Source of the DNA: Cellulosilyticum lentocellum DSM 5427
GTDB taxonomy: Bacteria > Bacillota > Clostridia > Lachnospirales > Cellulosilyticaceae
Assembly: GCF_000178835.2 (NCBI RefSeq)
Contig: NC_015275.1
Location: 2,811,001 to 2,875,000, forward strand
Length of the DNA stretch: 64,000 nt
Reading direction: 5' to 3'
Below the pieces are notes generated by a model. That model did no database searches and was not told the origin of the DNA. It saw only the letters and a list, made by a program, of their open reading frames with translations. The position numbers and the translations under genes are program-made. Within the stretch, counting starts at the first letter, position 1. Each line of letters begins with the position of its first letter. Shown here piece after piece: positions 9,668 through 20,600 of this stretch.

Positions 9668-9716
9668 ATAAAAAAGCTCGTAAGTCAACAAATTTACTGT
9701 TGCTTACAAGCTCTTT
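9668..9716 (-). terminator. Terminator downstream of asnS
   Basis: Arms AAAGAGCTTGTAAG and CTTACGAGCTTTTTT on the minus strand, with a T run at the end. It closes the asnS transcript and insulates the ATPase-DUF4435 pair. Confidence 0.85.
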
Positions 9717-9723
9717 ATCTTAA

Positions 9724-9804
9724 CTATTTCTTTTCAAAAATCAAAGTGCTACCATCCATATCCAATTGATTCTCTACAATTGAACATTCTATTACAACCC
9801 TCAT
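9724..9804 (-). other. Possible 26-codon small gene or gene remnant after asnS
   Basis: Between the asnS stop and its terminator there is an open frame MRVVIECSIVENQLDMDGST followed by LIFEKK. The same frame stays open upstream into the end of asnS without another start. It has balanced codons, but no ribosome site precedes this ATG (an AAGGAG further upstream serves only a two-codon frame). It may be the tail of a lost gene. Not assigned. Confidence 0.25.
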
Positions 9805-9845
9805 GTAAAAAGGAATTAAGCCATCGCTTAACTCCTTAATAACAA

Positions 9846-11237
9846 TTAAAATTCTGCTTGACCAGTCGTTCTTGGGAATGGGATAACGTCTCTAATATTA
9901 GTCATTCCTGTTAAATACATAATTAAACGTTCAAACCCTAAACCAAATCCTGCATGACGTGTACCACCAAATCTTCTTAAATCTAAGTACCACCAGTAAT
10001 CTTCTTCTTTAAGACCAAGCTCTGCCATACGCTCTAAAAGAACCTCTAATCTTTCTTCCCTTTGGCTACCACCAATAAGTTCCCCAATACCTGGTACTAA
10101 AAGATCCATAGCCGCTACAGTTTTACCATCTTCATTCATTCTCATATAGAATGCTTTAATTTCTTTTGGATAATTAGTAACAAATACTGGCTTTTTAAAG
10201 TGTTCTTCTGTTAAATAACGTTCATGTTCTGTTTGAAGATCACATCCCCAATAAACTGGATATTCGAACTTTTTACCACATTTTTCTAAAATTTGAACAG
10301 CTTCTGTATAAGTTACACGTCCAAAGTCAGCTGATGCTACACCTTGAAGTCTTTCTAAAATACCTTTGTCAACAAATTGATTAAAGAACGCCATTTCCTC
10401 TTTTGCATTTTCAAGTACATAATTAATAACAAATTTCACCATATCTTCTGCTAAACGCATATCGTCTTCAAGATCTGCAAAAGCAATTTCTGGTTCAATC
10501 ATCCAAAACTCTGCAGCATGTCTTGGTGTATTAGATTTTTCTGCTCTAAAAGTTGGCCCAAAAGTATAAACATCTCTAAACGCCATAGCAAATGTCTCTG
10601 CGGAAAGCTGACCTGATACTGTAAGACTAGCCATTTTACCAAAGAAATCTTCTTTAAAATCTACTTCACCATTTTCTGTTTTAGGAGGATGCACTGGATC
10701 TAAAGTTGTTACTCTAAACATTTCTCCAGCACCTTCACAGTCACTTGCTGTAATCAGTGGTGTATGTGCATATACAAAGCTTCTTTCTTGGAAAAACTTA
10801 TGAATAGCATAAGCTGCTAAAGAACGTACTCTAAAAACAGCACCAAAGGTATTTGTACGTGGTCTAAGATAAGCAATTTGTCTCAGGTACTCAAAAGAAT
10901 GTCTTTTCTTTTGAAGTGGATATTCAGGTGGGCATTCACCTTCTATTACTATCTGTGTTGCTTTTAGCTCAAAGGGTTGCTTTTGGTTAGGTGTCATCAC
11001 AAGATCACCTGTAACGATAATGGCTGCTCCTACTCCTAGTTTAGCCACTTCTTTAAAGTTTTCCAGTGTGTCCTCGAATACAATTTGAAGTGATTTAAAG
11101 AAAGTTCCGTCATTCACCTCGATAAACCCAAAAGTTTTTGAGTCTCTTACAGTTCTTACCCAGCCTGCCACTGTTAAGTTGGTTGGTTGTACCTCACTAG
11201 TACGCTGATACAGTGTTCTGATAGATGTTGTTTGCAT
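9846..11237 (-). CDS. asnS: Asparaginyl-tRNA synthetase
   Basis: Charges tRNA-Asn with asparagine. The start at 11237 has GGAGG 9 bp upstream and gives 463 residues, the normal length. An N-terminal OB-fold anticodon-binding domain ([20 protein letters not shown]) is followed by the class II catalytic core with motif 2 region [21 protein letters not shown] and motif 3 [16 protein letters not shown]. The end [10 protein letters not shown] is the family C-terminus. Expression is under a T-box with an AAC specifier (11325-11575), which independently supports asparagine as substrate. Confidence 0.97.
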   Translation of the reverse strand: MQTTSIRTLYQRTSEVQPTNLTVAGWVRTVRDSKTFGFIEVNDGTFFKSLQIVFEDTLENFKEVAKLGVGAAIIVTGDLVMTPNQKQPFELKATQIVIEGECPPEYPLQKKRHSFEYLRQIAYLRPRTNTFGAVFRVRSLAAYAIHKFFQERSFVYAHTPLITASDCEGAGEMFRVTTLDPVHPPKTENGEVDFKEDFFGKMASLTVSGQLSAETFAMAFRDVYTFGPTFRAEKSNTPRHAAEFWMIEPEIAFADLEDDMRLAEDMVKFVINYVLENAKEEMAFFNQFVDKGILERLQGVASADFGRVTYTEAVQILEKCGKKFEYPVYWGCDLQTEHERYLTEEHFKKPVFVTNYPKEIKAFYMRMNEDGKTVAAMDLLVPGIGELIGGSQREERLEVLLERMAELGLKEEDYWWYLDLRRFGGTRHAGFGLGFERLIMYLTGMTNIRDVIPFPRTTGQAEF

Positions 11238-11324
11238 GATGCTATGCCTCCTTATTTTAAACTCTTCTACTCTAATCACATAGTAAGCCTATGGCTTTAC
11301 TCCAAAACTATGTGTATGGATATA

Positions 11325-11575
11325 ACAAAAAAGCTTCGTCCCTCTTCAAAGGGACGAAGCTTGTACTCCGCGTTACCACCCTAGTTAATTACCAAAAGGT
11401 AATTCACCTCAAAAAGATATATCGGTCTTTACCCGGCTAAGCCTACTCATTGCCCGTAGCATTTTCGATTAGCAACTCCAAGAGGTTCTTCACGCATTAG
11501 ATTCTACTAGCTTCCACCTACCGCTAGCTCTCTGAAAGTCATCTTAATGGCTACTCTTCTTTTCATCGTTATAAC
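11325..11575 (-). promoter_or_regulatory. T-box riboswitch controlling asnS
   Basis: On the minus strand a Stem I region starts near 11575 (GATGAAAAGAAGAGTAGCC). The specifier AAC (Asn) lies at 11485-11487, at the same distance from the conserved TTGGAG as the UUC specifier of the pheS T-box. The T-box sequence AGGGTGGTAACGCGG is at 11367-11382, and the terminator stem GCTTCGTCCC/GGGACGAAGC with its T run is at 11325-11363. Uncharged tRNA-Asn should stabilise the antiterminator and raise asnS expression. Confidence 0.95.
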
Positions 11576-11691
11576 TATTTAACTGCTTAACATTATATGA
11601 AGTTTCTAGTTGTTTGTCAAGTTCTAGCTTTTATAAAAAACATGTTTAAAATTTTCCCATATCAGAGATATAATAATGACCGATGATCTAT

Positions 11692-12483
11692 TCAATCGCC
11701 CTTTTGACATTGTCTTGTTATTTCATACATACAAATGCTTGTTGCTATCGCTGCGTTTAAAGATTCAGCTGCTCCTGGCATAGGAATAATCACTGTATGA
11801 TCACTTGCTTCTTTTACACGTTCAGAAACGCCATTACCTTCATTGCCAATAATGATTGCTACCTTTTCCTCAAAAGTAACATCATAAATAGGTTTTGCAC
11901 CAGGTATGAGCGCTGTTGTATATAAAGTAACACCTTTTTGTTTTAAGAAATCCATATAAGTATCTATCTCTTCTTCTATTACAATAGGTACATGAAATAA
12001 CGAACTCATTGTAGATCGTACTACTTTGGGACTATAAAGGTCTACAGAACCTTTGGTAATGAATACCCCTTTAAAATCAAAGGCATGTGCTGTTCTAATA
12101 ATGGTTCCTAAATTTCCTGGATCTTGTAAATTTTCTAGTACTAAATAATGGCCTGCTTCAATATTGAAGTGTACTAAATCATAGGTTGGCATATAAGCAA
12201 CTGCCATAGCACCTTGAGGAGATTGGGTATCACTTATACTATTATAAATCTCTTTAGACACCTCTAGCCTTTCCTCTGCCTTTACTGCTCCTAATTCTTT
12301 TTCATCTACTTCAGACGTTGTAATAAGATATTTGATTTTAACATGACTAGGAATTTCTTTTACCCCACGTATACCTTCAATAACAAATAAACCTTCTGAC
12401 TTACGTGCGCTTTTCTTTTTTTGTAATTCCTTTATGTTTTTAATCACATTATTTTGAGGACTTGTTATTTGCTTTTTATTCAT
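11692..12483 (-). CDS. SpoU-family 2'-O-ribose RNA methyltransferase (TrmH/RlmB-like)
   Basis: 263 residues. The N-terminal substrate-binding part (KNIKELQKKKSARKSEGLFV) is followed by the SPOUT catalytic domain with its three motifs: LENLQDPGNLGTIIRTAHAF, VAIIIGNEGNGVSE and IPMPGAAESLNAAIATSICM. These form the trefoil knot that binds S-adenosylmethionine. The likely target is 23S rRNA or tRNA ribose, but the site cannot be told. Its start overlaps the ktrA stop by 8 bp, so it is translated from the potassium operon, an odd but not rare pairing. Confidence 0.9.
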   Translation of the reverse strand: MNKKQITSPQNNVIKNIKELQKKKSARKSEGLFVIEGIRGVKEIPSHVKIKYLITTSEVDEKELGAVKAEERLEVSKEIYNSISDTQSPQGAMAVAYMPTYDLVHFNIEAGHYLVLENLQDPGNLGTIIRTAHAFDFKGVFITKGSVDLYSPKVVRSTMSSLFHVPIVIEEEIDTYMDFLKQKGVTLYTTALIPGAKPIYDVTFEEKVAIIIGNEGNGVSERVKEASDHTVIIPMPGAAESLNAAIATSICMYEITRQCQKGD

Positions 12484-13138
12484 GCCTTTTAGCTTCCAAT
12501 TCTTGAATAGATTTATTATTACCCACTACTACCAATAAATCATTTTCTTCTAAAATGTAATCTGGTCCAGGGGTTACATTAATATCCCCGCCTCTTTCAA
12601 CTGCAATAATATTAATACCATATTTAGCACGGATATTAACTTCTTTAATACTGTGACCTCTCCATTGTGGTAAAATAGAGATTTCCATAATACTATAATC
12701 ACGTGAAAGCTGAATATAATCAATAATATTACCAGCTATAAGATTGGTAGCAATACGTTTACCCATATCTCTCTCAGGCAAAATAATACGATCTGCTCCT
12801 ATTTTCTCTAGTACTCTTTGATGAATTTCCGTACTTGCTTTAGCCACAACATAAGGAATACCCATTTCTTTTAAAAGCAAAGTAGTCATTATACTAGATT
12901 GCATATCTTTACCAATTGCTACAATAGCCACATCGAAATTACGAATGCCTAATGAACGTAGGGTATCAATGTCTGTCACCTCTGCTTGTACTGCCTGCGT
13001 GACTACAGGTGAAATATCTTGCACCTTTTCTTCACATCTGTCTACACCCATTACTTCGTAGCCCGCATCTGCTAGTGTAGTCGCTAGACTACTCCCAAAT
13101 CTCCCTAGTCCAAACACCACAAATTGTTTTGCTTTCAC
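12476..13138 (-). CDS. ktrA: Potassium uptake regulatory subunit KtrA/TrkA
   Basis: 220 residues, starting at a GTG with GGAGG upstream. The RCK/TrkA-N Rossmann fold opens with VFGLGRFGSSLA (residues 8-19), and the acidic end of strand 2 (VMGVDRCEEKV) is the nucleotide-binding site. TrkA-C occupies roughly residues 135-218. It gates the KtrB channel in response to bound nucleotide (ATP/ADP or c-di-AMP in relatives). It lies 15 bp after ktrB on the same strand. Confidence 0.93.
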   Translation of the reverse strand: MKAKQFVVFGLGRFGSSLATTLADAGYEVMGVDRCEEKVQDISPVVTQAVQAEVTDIDTLRSLGIRNFDVAIVAIGKDMQSSIMTTLLLKEMGIPYVVAKASTEIHQRVLEKIGADRIILPERDMGKRIATNLIAGNIIDYIQLSRDYSIMEISILPQWRGHSIKEVNIRAKYGINIIAVERGGDINVTPGPDYILEENDLLVVVGNNKSIQELEAKRHE

Positions 13139-13153
13139 AATAATCCTCCTCTA

Positions 13154-14575
13154 TTATCCAACCATAACCTTTTCTTCTGGATATTGAATGTTTCCTTTAT
13201 TTTTACTTTGTCTTACCATAAGGGCCATAGCCATTGTAATTGGTCCTAATCTTCCAATAAACATAACGATAATAATCGTAATCTTTCCTGTTATACTTAA
13301 TAATGGTGTAATGCCTAAGGTCGTACCAACAGTGGCAAACGCCGATATGGTTTCAAAAAGAATTTCCATAAAAGTAAAGTTTTCAGATAAACTTAATATG
13401 CCTACAACAGTAAATACAACCATAATAGAAATCATAATAATTGTTAATGCACGTGTAATAATTTGAAGAGGTATTCTTCTTTTAAAAACAGTTGTTTGTT
13501 CATTACCTCTAATGGTTGAAATGGCACATAACATCAGTACCCCTACAGTAACTGTTTTGATCCCTCCTGCTGTACCAGCAGGTGAACCACCAATAAACAT
13601 GAGCAATATTGTCACTAGTTTTGAAGTGTCTGTTAAACTAGCCAAATCCACCGTATTAAAACCAGCTGTACGGGGTGAAACAGATTGGAACATAGCCGCA
13701 TATATCTTTTCTTTAAAAGTTAAAGGCCCTAAGGTTCCTGGATTTTTATATTCTAAAACAAATATCACAATAAATCCAATCAAAAGTAAGCTTATCGTTA
13801 AAATCCATACTAATCTAGTATGCACAGACATTTTGTTAAACGCTTGTTTCCACTTAAAATGCTTAGGCGCTTTTAATTTTCCTCGAATCATTTTATACGT
13901 ATCAATCCATACACTAAATCCAAGTCCACCTACTACAATCAGTGACATAATAACTAAATTAACTATACTATTTCCCACATAAGGCGTTAAACTCCTGGTT
14001 CCTATTAAGTCAAAGCCCGCATTACAAAAAGCGGAAATTGAATGGAAAATAGAATAAATAATACCTTTTATAAAACCATAGTCAGGAATAAATGCAAAGC
14101 ATAATAAAAATGCACCTATTCCTTCTACCAGCAATGTTCCTTTTACAATATGCGTAGTAAAGCGAACAATCCCTGCAGTTGTATTGAAATTAAGCGCTTC
14201 TTGCATAATAAGCCTATTTTTAAGGGTAATCCTTTTTCCTAAAACAATAAATAACATACTTACTAAGGTCATAAACCCTAGTCCACCAATCTGAATACAA
14301 AATAAAATAACCGTTTTCCCAAAGCTACTCCAATGCATAGACGTATTCACTACTGTTAAACCCGTTACACACACCGCTGAGGTAGTGGTAAACAAAGCAT
14401 CAATCAAAGACGTTGCTTCACCATTTGCCGCACTAATAGGTAATGACAATAGCAAAGTACCTAAAAGAATAACTATCAAAAAGCCACCTACCAAAATCTG
14501 AGCTGGATGAAGATTCTGTCTTTGTATAAAGCCTCGCTTTACCTTAATAAACCCTGGTGCCTCACTCTGTTTCAT
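13154..14575 (-). CDS. ktrB: Potassium uptake transporter KtrB/TrkH
   Basis: 473 residues, a polytopic membrane protein with the four repeated pore modules of the Trk/Ktr/HKT family. Filter segments with the conserved glycine are TSAVCVTGLT, SAFCNAGFD, SPRTAGFNT and AFATVGTTLG, and the C-terminal FIGRLGPITMAMAL is typical. It imports K+ with Na+ or H+. It forms an operon with ktrA and the RNA methyltransferase. Start ATG at 14575 has AAGGAG upstream. Confidence 0.95.
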   Translation of the reverse strand: MKQSEAPGFIKVKRGFIQRQNLHPAQILVGGFLIVILLGTLLLSLPISAANGEATSLIDALFTTTSAVCVTGLTVVNTSMHWSSFGKTVILFCIQIGGLGFMTLVSMLFIVLGKRITLKNRLIMQEALNFNTTAGIVRFTTHIVKGTLLVEGIGAFLLCFAFIPDYGFIKGIIYSIFHSISAFCNAGFDLIGTRSLTPYVGNSIVNLVIMSLIVVGGLGFSVWIDTYKMIRGKLKAPKHFKWKQAFNKMSVHTRLVWILTISLLLIGFIVIFVLEYKNPGTLGPLTFKEKIYAAMFQSVSPRTAGFNTVDLASLTDTSKLVTILLMFIGGSPAGTAGGIKTVTVGVLMLCAISTIRGNEQTTVFKRRIPLQIITRALTIIMISIMVVFTVVGILSLSENFTFMEILFETISAFATVGTTLGITPLLSITGKITIIIVMFIGRLGPITMAMALMVRQSKNKGNIQYPEEKVMVG

Positions 14576-14695
14576 GTCTTTCTCTCCTTAAACTAGCAAC
14601 TGAACTTTTTACTTATTTTATACTATATTTCTAAAAATATCTACCTTGACTTCATTTTAATTACATCTATGCCTAAGACCCACTAAAAGCAGCAA

Positions 14696-14719
14696 GGGAC
14701 TATCTTATAGATAGCCCCC
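14696..14719 (-). terminator. Terminator-like hairpin after pyruvate kinase
   Basis: GGGGCTATC and GATAGTCCC arms on the minus strand with a 5-base loop just after the pyk stop. The following T tract is weak. Confidence 0.6.
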
Positions 14720-14726
14720 TGATTTA

Positions 14727-16496
14727 TTATGCTTTATGTACTACGCCATTATAGATATAGCCATTTCTACCATCTACAGTAATAACAGTAGCATTTTTAA
14801 GTCCTTCTATAATCCCATTAGCCCCAATAATAACGGGAATATCTAAAGTTCTCCCAACAATTACGGCATGATTATTTTCTTCAAGTGCACTTTCTTCTAC
14901 AACAATAGCACTTGCTTTTTTCATATAAGGTAAATATTCGTTGCTCGTTTTATGAGCTACTAAAATATCTCCTTGTTTAAAATATTGATCCGCTTCGTCT
15001 AATACTTTAATCACACTGGCGCGTGCTGTGATAGACTTATTGCCGAAACCCACACCTTTAGTAAGTACGTTTCCCACGTATTGAACCTTCATAATATTAC
15101 TTGTACCTTCTGCCCCTAATGGTACCCCTGTTGATAAAACCACTACATCACCTTGCTCAGCAAGTTTAAGCTCTTCAACTTTTTGAACCGCTAATGCAAA
15201 AGTTTCATCTGTAGAAGCCCCTTCTTTAGGTGTAATCAGTACAGGCGTACAACCCCAAACTAAGTTAAGCTGTCTAAGTACTCTTTGATTATTGGTACAA
15301 CCTACAATACGACAGTTAGGTTTAAATTTAGAAATAGAACGTGCTGTATAGCCGGATTTCGTAATACTAATAATACATGCAGCATCTAATTCTCTAGCAG
15401 TATTACAGGTTGCATGACTTACTGCATTAGTCATACTAATACCATAGTTTTTACTCACTAAAGCTTCCTGTTCTTGTTTCGCTACAACAGCTTCTGCTGT
15501 CATAGCAATCTTAGCCATCGTTTGAATAGCTTCTAAAGGATAATCCCCTTTAGCTGTTTCTCCTGAAAGCATGATAGCACTCGTACCATCAAAAATAGCA
15601 TTAGCTACGTCGGTTGTTTCTGCTCTTGTAGGTCTAGGATTACGAATCATAGAATCTAGCATTTGTGTTGCTGTAATAACAGGTTTACCTGCTTTATTTG
15701 CTTTTTTAATAAGTTCTTTTTGCACGATAGGTACTTCTTCTGTAGGAATTTCTACACCTAAGTCACCTCTAGCAACCATGATTGCATCTGCTACTTCGAT
15801 GATTTCATCGATGTTATTGACACCATCTCGATTTTCGATTTTAGCAATAATTTGAATATCACTTCCGCCTGCTTCTTCTAGCACTTGACGAATTTTAATA
15901 ATATCAGCAGCACAACGGATAAAAGAGGCAGCAATATAGTCAAAGCCTGCTTTTGGTGCAAACTCTACGTCTGCAATATCTTTTTCTGTAAGTGCAGGTA
16001 AATTAACAAATACATCAGGAATATTAACCCCTTTTCTTGAACCTAATACACCACCATTAACGACACTACATTCAATGTCAGTATCCGTCAAATTTTTGAC
16101 ACGGAGTTCAATGAGACCATCGTCAATTAAAATACGACTACCTCTTTTTAAATCAAAAGGCAAATTTTTATAAGTCACACTTACACGCTTGCCGTCACCT
16201 TCAATTTCCTCTGTTGTTAAAGTAAAACTATCTCCAATGTTTAACTTATGGTCTAAGTCATCTTTCATGACACCAGTTCTAATTTCTGGACCTTTAGTAT
16301 CTAGAATAAGAGGAATAGGTTTTCCAAGCTCTTCTCTTACTTTAATAACACGTTTAACGGTTTCTCCATGAATTTTATGATCATCATGTGAAAAATTGAT
16401 ACGAATCGCATCAGCACCTGTTTCGATGATTTTTCTTATATTGTCTACGTCTCTGGTCTTAGGTCCTAATGTACAAATAATTTTAGTTTTGCGCAT
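14727..16496 (-). CDS. pyk: Pyruvate kinase with C-terminal PEP-utiliser-type domain
   Basis: Last step of glycolysis, PEP plus ADP to pyruvate plus ATP. The start at 16496 has GGGAGG 5 bp upstream and gives 589 residues. The TIM barrel begins MRKTKIICTLGPKTRDVDNI; K+/substrate elements include RINFSH and MVARGDLGVEIPTEEVP, and the C domain includes GVPLGAEGTSN. Residues ~480-589 are the extra domain resembling the swivelling PEP-utilising domain (NNHAVIVGRTLDIPVIIGAN), common in Bacillus and clostridial enzymes; its phosphohistidine is not evident. It lies 58 bp after pfkA in the same operon. Confidence 0.96.
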   Translation of the reverse strand: MRKTKIICTLGPKTRDVDNIRKIIETGADAIRINFSHDDHKIHGETVKRVIKVREELGKPIPLILDTKGPEIRTGVMKDDLDHKLNIGDSFTLTTEEIEGDGKRVSVTYKNLPFDLKRGSRILIDDGLIELRVKNLTDTDIECSVVNGGVLGSRKGVNIPDVFVNLPALTEKDIADVEFAPKAGFDYIAASFIRCAADIIKIRQVLEEAGGSDIQIIAKIENRDGVNNIDEIIEVADAIMVARGDLGVEIPTEEVPIVQKELIKKANKAGKPVITATQMLDSMIRNPRPTRAETTDVANAIFDGTSAIMLSGETAKGDYPLEAIQTMAKIAMTAEAVVAKQEQEALVSKNYGISMTNAVSHATCNTARELDAACIISITKSGYTARSISKFKPNCRIVGCTNNQRVLRQLNLVWGCTPVLITPKEGASTDETFALAVQKVEELKLAEQGDVVVLSTGVPLGAEGTSNIMKVQYVGNVLTKGVGFGNKSITARASVIKVLDEADQYFKQGDILVAHKTSNEYLPYMKKASAIVVEESALEENNHAVIVGRTLDIPVIIGANGIIEGLKNATVITVDGRNGYIYNGVVHKA

Positions 16497-16554
16497 TGCT
16501 GCCTCCCCTGGTTTATCCATCATTAATGTAGTTAAAAACTATCCTTTTTTACAA

Positions 16555-17525
16555 CTATACAAGTAATTCGCTTACTTTATACATATATTCGTCAATATTT
16601 TTCTTCATTGCAAGCGCTTCATTAATGTCATAATCCACATATTCACCTTTTACATAAGCAACTACTCGTTTTGCTTTACCTTCGCAAAGTAAATCTACTG
16701 CTTTTGCACCCATCATAGAAGCATGTACACGGTCCACTGCTGTTGGTGAACCACCTCTTTGAAGATGCCCTAAAATGGTTGCACGTGTTTCGATACCTGT
16801 TACCTGCTCTACTTTCTTAGCAAGTGCTTCAGAGCCGCCTACACCTTCAGCTACAATAATTAAGCAGTTCTTTTTGCCATGGTGTTTATTTTCAAGAATT
16901 TGTTTGATAATTTGTTCATCTGTTAAACGTTCTTTTTCTGGAAGAAGTACCATTTCAGCACCAGAACTAATACCACACCATAAAGCAATATAACCTGCAT
17001 TTCTTCCCATTACTTCTACAATAGAACATCTTTGATGTGAAGTTGAAGTATCACGAATTTTATTAATAGCATCCATTGCTGTATTAACAGCTGTATCAAA
17101 TCCAATAGTATATTCTGTACAAGCAATATCAAGGTCAATTGTTCCTGGAATACCGATTGTGTTGATTCCTAAATTAGCAAGCTTTTCTGCCCCTTGGAAA
17201 GAACCATCTCCACCAATAACAACAAGACCGTCAATACCAAATACTTTACACATTTCAGCACCACGTGCTTGACCTTCAGGTTTGACAAATTCTAGACAAC
17301 GTGCTGTTTGTAGAATTGTACCACCACGTTGTACAATATCAGATACACTTCTTGGTGTTAATTCTACTACATCTCCTGCTAGTAACCCATTATAGCCTTT
17401 ATTAATACCCATCACCTTAATACCACGTGCACATGCTACGCGTACTACTGAACGAATGGCAGCATTCATTCCTGGTGCATCACCGCCGCTTGTTAACACG
17501 CCGATTGTGTTAATTTTTTACTCAT
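16555..17525 (-). CDS. pfkA: ATP-dependent 6-phosphofructokinase, apparent frameshift at the start
   Basis: Phosphorylates fructose 6-phosphate. The body (from 17499) has VLTSGGDAPGMNAAIRSVVR, the ATP-type motif GGDGS, catalytic PGTIDLD and VMGRNAGYIALW. The natural start seems to be the ATG at 17525 with AAGGGGG 7 bp upstream, but that frame meets a stop after ten codons. One extra A in the A6 run (T at 17514-17519) would give the family N-terminus MSKKINTIGVLTSGG. As read, only a GTG at 17499 starts the open frame, without the first ten residues. The site also has Leu where PGTIDND is usual. Confidence 0.9.
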
Positions 17526-17670
17526 AAAATAACCCCCTTATGGTTGTTTTAATTTTCACTTTTTCCTTGTATATAACCGGTTGATTATTACAAAGAAATA
17601 AGACTTGTTTTCAAAGCTACTAACCTTTTTTATTTTACTTAAAACATGTTTAAATAGCAATACCTTATCC

Positions 17671-20600
17671 TTAATTCTTAATAGTCACACGCTCTTTTCC
17701 TAATAAATTTGTTATTTTTTTTACAAACTCGTCACAAATTTGTACATTATATTTAGATGGAAAAGCTTTTTGTGCACCATCCTCGCTATTTTGAACGATA
17801 ATTTTAGTTTTTCCCTTATAATTTTGGAATATGTGCAGTAATTCCTCTCTCACTTCTTTTGTTCTTTGGTCTGCATCAAGTTCTAAAAGGATGTAAGACT
17901 CCTCTTCCTTAGGCTTAGTGAGTATTTCTAAAGTAGTCATCTCTTCTGCTAATATAACCGCACTCGTTTCTTCCTTTATAGAAATACGTCCTTTTATGAC
18001 AAATACACTGTCCTCTGGAAAAGTAGTAAACTGTTCGAAGGAATTAGGGAAGACTACTATTTCCATAACTCCTCTAGTATCCTCTAAAGTTAAAAAAGCC
18101 ATTTTTTTATTTTGTTTTGTAAAGATTACTTTTTTCTCTATAAGAATACCACCTACTACTACACGTTTACCATCATAAATTTGTTCTTCTTCTGTTTCTT
18201 CTTCCTCACTTGGGGGTGCTAACTGATCACTGGTTAAAGTAATATAACGTTCTAAGCTGCCTCTTACCTTATCTAAAGGATGCCCACTGAGATAGATTCC
18301 CATGACTTCCTTTTCATAATTTAATAGCTCTTTACTATCAAACTCAGGAATGTCCGGTAAATGATCCTTATCTTCTACAACTTCCTCGCTGCCCAAACCA
18401 AATAAGTCTATTTGCCCCTGAATATTGTTTTTACGATTCAAGTTAATACCATTGGCAATTTGTTTGTAAACAGCCATATATTGACTACGTCTACCGCCTA
18501 AATGATCAAAGGCACCCGCTAAGATAAGACTTTCAATACTTCGTTTATTAGTATCCTTACTTTCCATACGATTATAAAAATCTGTCAAGCTTTTGAATCG
18601 GCCGTTTCGCTGCCTCTCTTCTACAATGCGATCAATCACATTTTTGCCTACATTTTTAATAGCAGCTAGTCCATAAATAATCTTGTCACCATTGGCATCA
18701 AAATAAGCATGTCCCTCATTAATATCTGGTGATAGTACCTCAATACCCATTCGCTTACAAGTCTCCATGTAACCAGTAATCTTGGTGGTTACATCCATAA
18801 CCGATGTCATAAGCGCTGCCATAAATTCAACTTTATAATAAGTTTTCAAATACGCTGTTTGATAAGCAACTACAGCATACGCCGCTGCATGTGATTTATT
18901 AAAAGCATACTTTGCAAAGTCTACCATTTCGTCAAAAATCTTATTACCAATCTCTGCTGGAATATTATTTTTGACACAACCTGGTACACTATCGCCATCA
19001 CCATATAAGAAAATTTCACGTTCTTTATTCATCACATCAATTTTCTTTTTACCCATAGCACGTCTTAAAAGGTCACTTCGTCCTAGGCTATACCCCGCCA
19101 AATCACGCACGATTTGCATAACCTGTTCTTGGTACACAATACAACCATAAGTGTTTTCTAGAATAGGCTCTAAAGCGGGGTGGGTATAGGTAATACTATT
19201 AGCATCTCTCTTACCTTGTACATATTTAGGAATAAAATCCATAGGTCCTGGACGATACAGAGAAACTCCAGCAATAATATCTTCTAAACAAGTAGGTGCC
19301 AGTTCCTTCATGAAGTTCTTCATACCAGCGCTTTCTAACTGGAAAATACCTTCTGTATTTCCCGAAGCAATCAGTTCATAAACCTTTGGATCATGATCAT
19401 CTATTTTTTCAATATCAATATCTATGTCGTGATTCTTTTTCACTAACTTAACAGCATTATCAATAACTGTTAAAGTACGAAGACCTAAAAAGTCCATTTT
19501 TAAAAGTCCTAATTCTTCTAGTGTCGTCATAGGATACTGAGTTGTTACAACACCTTCGCTGGCATTAAGTGGTACATACTCTACAACAGGTTTATTGGAG
19601 ATAACCACTCCTGCTGCATGCATAGAAGAATGGCGCGGAAGCCCTTCTAACTTCATAGACGTATCTAATAAATACTTAATTTGCTCATTGGTATTATATA
19701 GCTCTCTTAGCTCATCATTCATATTCAAAGCTTTTTTAATGGTAATCTTAAGCTCATTAGGAATCATCTTAGCTACTTTATCCACATCTGCATAAGGCAT
19801 ATTAATGGCACGACCTACATCTCTAATAACAGCTCTTGCTGCCAAAGTTCCGAAGGTGACAATTTGTGCTACTCTGTCTGCTCCATACTTACGAATAACA
19901 TACTCTATGACCTCTTGTCTTCTTTCATAACAGAAGTCAATATCAATATCGGGCATGCTGACACGTTCTGGATTAAGAAAACGTTCAAAAAGCAATTGAT
20001 ATTTAATAGGATCGATATTGGTAATCTCTAAGGTATAAGCTACAATACTACCAGCTGCTGACCCTCTTCCTGGTCCTACTGGAATATCATGATCTTTTGC
20101 GTATTTAATAAAATCTCCAACAATAAGGAAATAATCGACAAAGCCCATTTGAATAATAATGCCCAACTCATATTCTAAGCGTTCCTCAAGTTCTGGGGTA
20201 ATGGTTTCATAACGTTTTTTAAGACCCTCATAACAACGTTCTCTTAAAAATGTTTCTGCCGTCTTTCCCTCTGGTACATCAAACTTTGGTAATTTCAGTT
20301 CATGGAAGGTAAAGTCCACATGACAACGCTGTGCTATCTTATTGGTATTCTCTAAAGCTTCCTCTGCATAAGGAAAAAGCATAGCCATTTCACTAGGACT
20401 TTTCAGGTAAAACTGTCCACCTTCGTAAACCATACGATCTTCATCTTCCATGGTCTTCCCTGTTTGGATACAAAGAAGCACTTCATGTGGATTAGCATCT
20501 TCATCCTTAATATAATGCACATCATTAGTAGCTACAATAGGTATTCCTGTTTCTTCAGCCAAACGAAGTGTAAGCTGATTAACTTTTTGTTGATCTTTAA

